From: Willaertia magna
Lineage: Eukaryota; Heterolobosea; Eutetramitea; Acrasida; Naegleriidae
Assembly (NCBI GenBank): GCA_902984215.1
Contig: CADWAF010002575.1
Span: forward strand, 1-19,044
Length of the DNA stretch: 19,044 nucleotides
Direction of reading: 5' to 3'
Position 1 is the stretch's first letter, and each line of letters opens with the position of its first letter. A program made the translations under genes and the position numbers. Below are positions 18,085-19,044 of this stretch, one piece after another. The notes under the pieces were generated by a model. The model saw only the letters and a program-made list of their open reading frames with translations, was not told where the DNA came from and did not search any database.

Positions 18085-18600
18085 ATGTACACTAAACGTC
18101 TTCAAAAAGAAATTCATAAACTTCTAACAGAACAATCCAATAATGAACAATTAATAAAACAACAACAAAACAATAATACAAACCTTCCAACAAGCGGAAT
18201 GGGTATCGATATCTTTCTAGATCCACCAAATGATAATTCCCTTAAAATTATGTATTGTACAATTATCGGAGCAAAACATACTTTATACGAAAATGAAAAA
18301 TTTAGATTAAAATTCACTTTTCCAGATGATTATCCATTACAAAGTCCAGAAGTTGTATTTGTTCCTCCATTTATACCCTTACATGAACATGTTTATACAA
18401 ATGGTCATATTTGTTTAAATATTTTGTATGATGGTTGGTCTCCTGTTATGAATGTCCAATCTGTTTGTATGTCTATACAAAGTATGTTGTCTAGTGCTAC
18501 AGAAAAGAAAAAACCTAGAGATAATGATACTTATGTAATGACTAATATGAATATTAGTCCTAAACAAACGAGATGGTGGTTTCATGATGATAAAGTTTAA
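18085..18600 (+). CDS. UBE2W: Ubiquitin-conjugating enzyme E2 W-like (UBE2W)
   Basis: 171 residues, no intron (human 151); the extra length is a Gln/Asn-rich insert at about residues 23-36 after the first helix TKRLQKEIHKLL. E2 enzymes carry ubiquitin on a cysteine; UBE2W is known for ubiquitinating protein N termini. UBC landmarks: GAKHTLYENEKFRLKFTFPDDYP, SPEVVFVPPFIPLHEHVY, then NGHICLNIL with catalytic Cys110, and WSPVMNVQSVCMSIQSMLSS. The C-terminal RWWFHDD matches the WWYHDD tail that distinguishes UBE2W from other E2s. The usual HPN tripeptide is replaced by a HVYTNGHICL arrangement, also normal for this subfamily. The ATG at 18085 follows an A-rich leader and puts the first helix at the expected place. 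Confidence 0.94.
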   Translation: MYTKRLQKEIHKLLTEQSNNEQLIKQQQNNNTNLPTSGMGIDIFLDPPNDNSLKIMYCTIIGAKHTLYENEKFRLKFTFPDDYPLQSPEVVFVPPFIPLHEHVYTNGHICLNILYDGWSPVMNVQSVCMSIQSMLSSATEKKKPRDNDTYVMTNMNISPKQTRWWFHDDKV

Positions 18601-18952
18601 ATTTTTTTTTTATTTTTTTTGTAAAGATTTGTAAAGATTTTTTTAAAATATTTATTTGATTTTGTACATACGATTTTTTATAATTTATATCACTGTATTT
18701 GCATTCCTTATAATTATACTTGTTGAATATATAATACATGTAATAACAACTAGTCAGTTTTCTGTTAATTAAGACTATCAGGGGGTAATCTTCTTTAAAA
18801 CAATACTTTCATTTGTTGGGTTTGCATTAATGTTCTATTCAGTAAATCATTTACAAATGCCTTCAAAAAGCCAACCAAGTTATATAAGGTTATTATTAAT
18901 TATTTAAAAAGGGCGCAGTTTTTTAACATTTTTGCTGCCTGAAAAAAAAACA
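18601..18952. other. Spacer after UBE2W, no gene seen
   Basis: 352 bp. The first part is the likely UBE2W 3' UTR with TTGTAAAGAT twice in tandem (about 18619-18638). Later sequence has mixed composition with no supported frame; a 33-codon minus-strand stretch near 18800-18900 lacks both a start and clear splice signals. AAGCCAA is at 18868-18874. Confidence 0.4.
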
Positions 18953-19044
18953 ATGACTAGAACTAACTCCCTTAACCACAACACATTTTCCCTTAAGGCT
19001 AAACTATTCTTTCAACAATTTTTATTTCTTTCTCTTCTTATTTG
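18953..19044 (+). CDS. Possible 5' end of a gene running off the right edge
   Basis: ATG at 18953 after a run of nine A and CA, the same start context as the other genes here, opens a frame that stays open to the window end (30 codons). It begins MTRTNSLNHN, and residues about 17-30 become hydrophobic (LFFQQFLFLSLLI), which would fit a signal peptide or signal anchor. Too short to name. Confidence 0.4.
   Translation, partial: MTRTNSLNHNTFSLKAKLFFQQFLFLSLLI

Noticed and set aside
18800..18905. Minus-strand 33-codon open stretch ending MQTQQMKVLF
   Set aside because: No start codon, no usable upstream acceptor, and no recognisable family; probably chance.

Overview
The window is nuclear DNA from an AT-rich microbial eukaryote. 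The evidence is several spliced genes with GT-AG introns of 45-117 bp, a eukaryotic 5S rRNA, a tRNA-His without encoded CCA, cytosolic chaperonin, dynein and translocon subunits, and Asn/Thr/Gln-rich inserts in conserved proteins. The overall style (TTA/AAT/AAA codons, poly-Asn inserts, few and short introns) recalls amoebozoans such as dictyostelids, but the lineage cannot be fixed from this sequence. A stand-alone carbamoyl-phosphate synthase II would be atypical for a dictyostelid, animal or fungus, where this enzyme is normally part of a larger CAD-type fusion.

Layout, left to right: a TatD-family (TATDN1-like) nuclease (minus, two exons, running off the left edge); a 2161-residue glutamine-dependent carbamoyl-phosphate synthase II (minus, intronless); a 755-bp divergent spacer with triplet repeats and a 63-bp inverted repeat; a mitochondrial-type pyruvate dehydrogenase kinase (plus, three exons); tRNA-His(GTG) (minus); a very A+T-rich leucine-rich-repeat protein with a possible F-box (plus); 5S rRNA (minus); translocon-associated protein gamma, SSR3 (minus, two exons); a gene-poor spacer of relatively high GC; a likely 77-residue three-exon gene (minus); chaperonin subunit CCT5 (plus, two exons); a three-exon dynein roadblock light chain (minus) convergent with CCT5; a UBE2W-like ubiquitin-conjugating enzyme (plus); and the possible 5' end of another gene at the right edge.

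The genes are unrelated housekeeping functions (pyrimidine synthesis, control of pyruvate oxidation, protein folding, ER translocation, dynein transport, ubiquitination). They are packed tightly: the CCT5 and roadblock stop codons are 42 bp apart, and roadblock/UBE2W and the 77-residue gene/CCT5 share short divergent promoters. Nothing suggests a mobile element, virus or defence island. The best second-look items are the monofunctional CPSII, a recurring GTTTGTAT 5' splice site, a repeated AAGCC(T/A) motif upstream of several starts, 12-bp coding tandem arrays in two unrelated genes, a coding region far more AT-rich than the spacers, and the unrecognised 77-residue gene. All spliced models were built by eye from frame, homology and splice signals.
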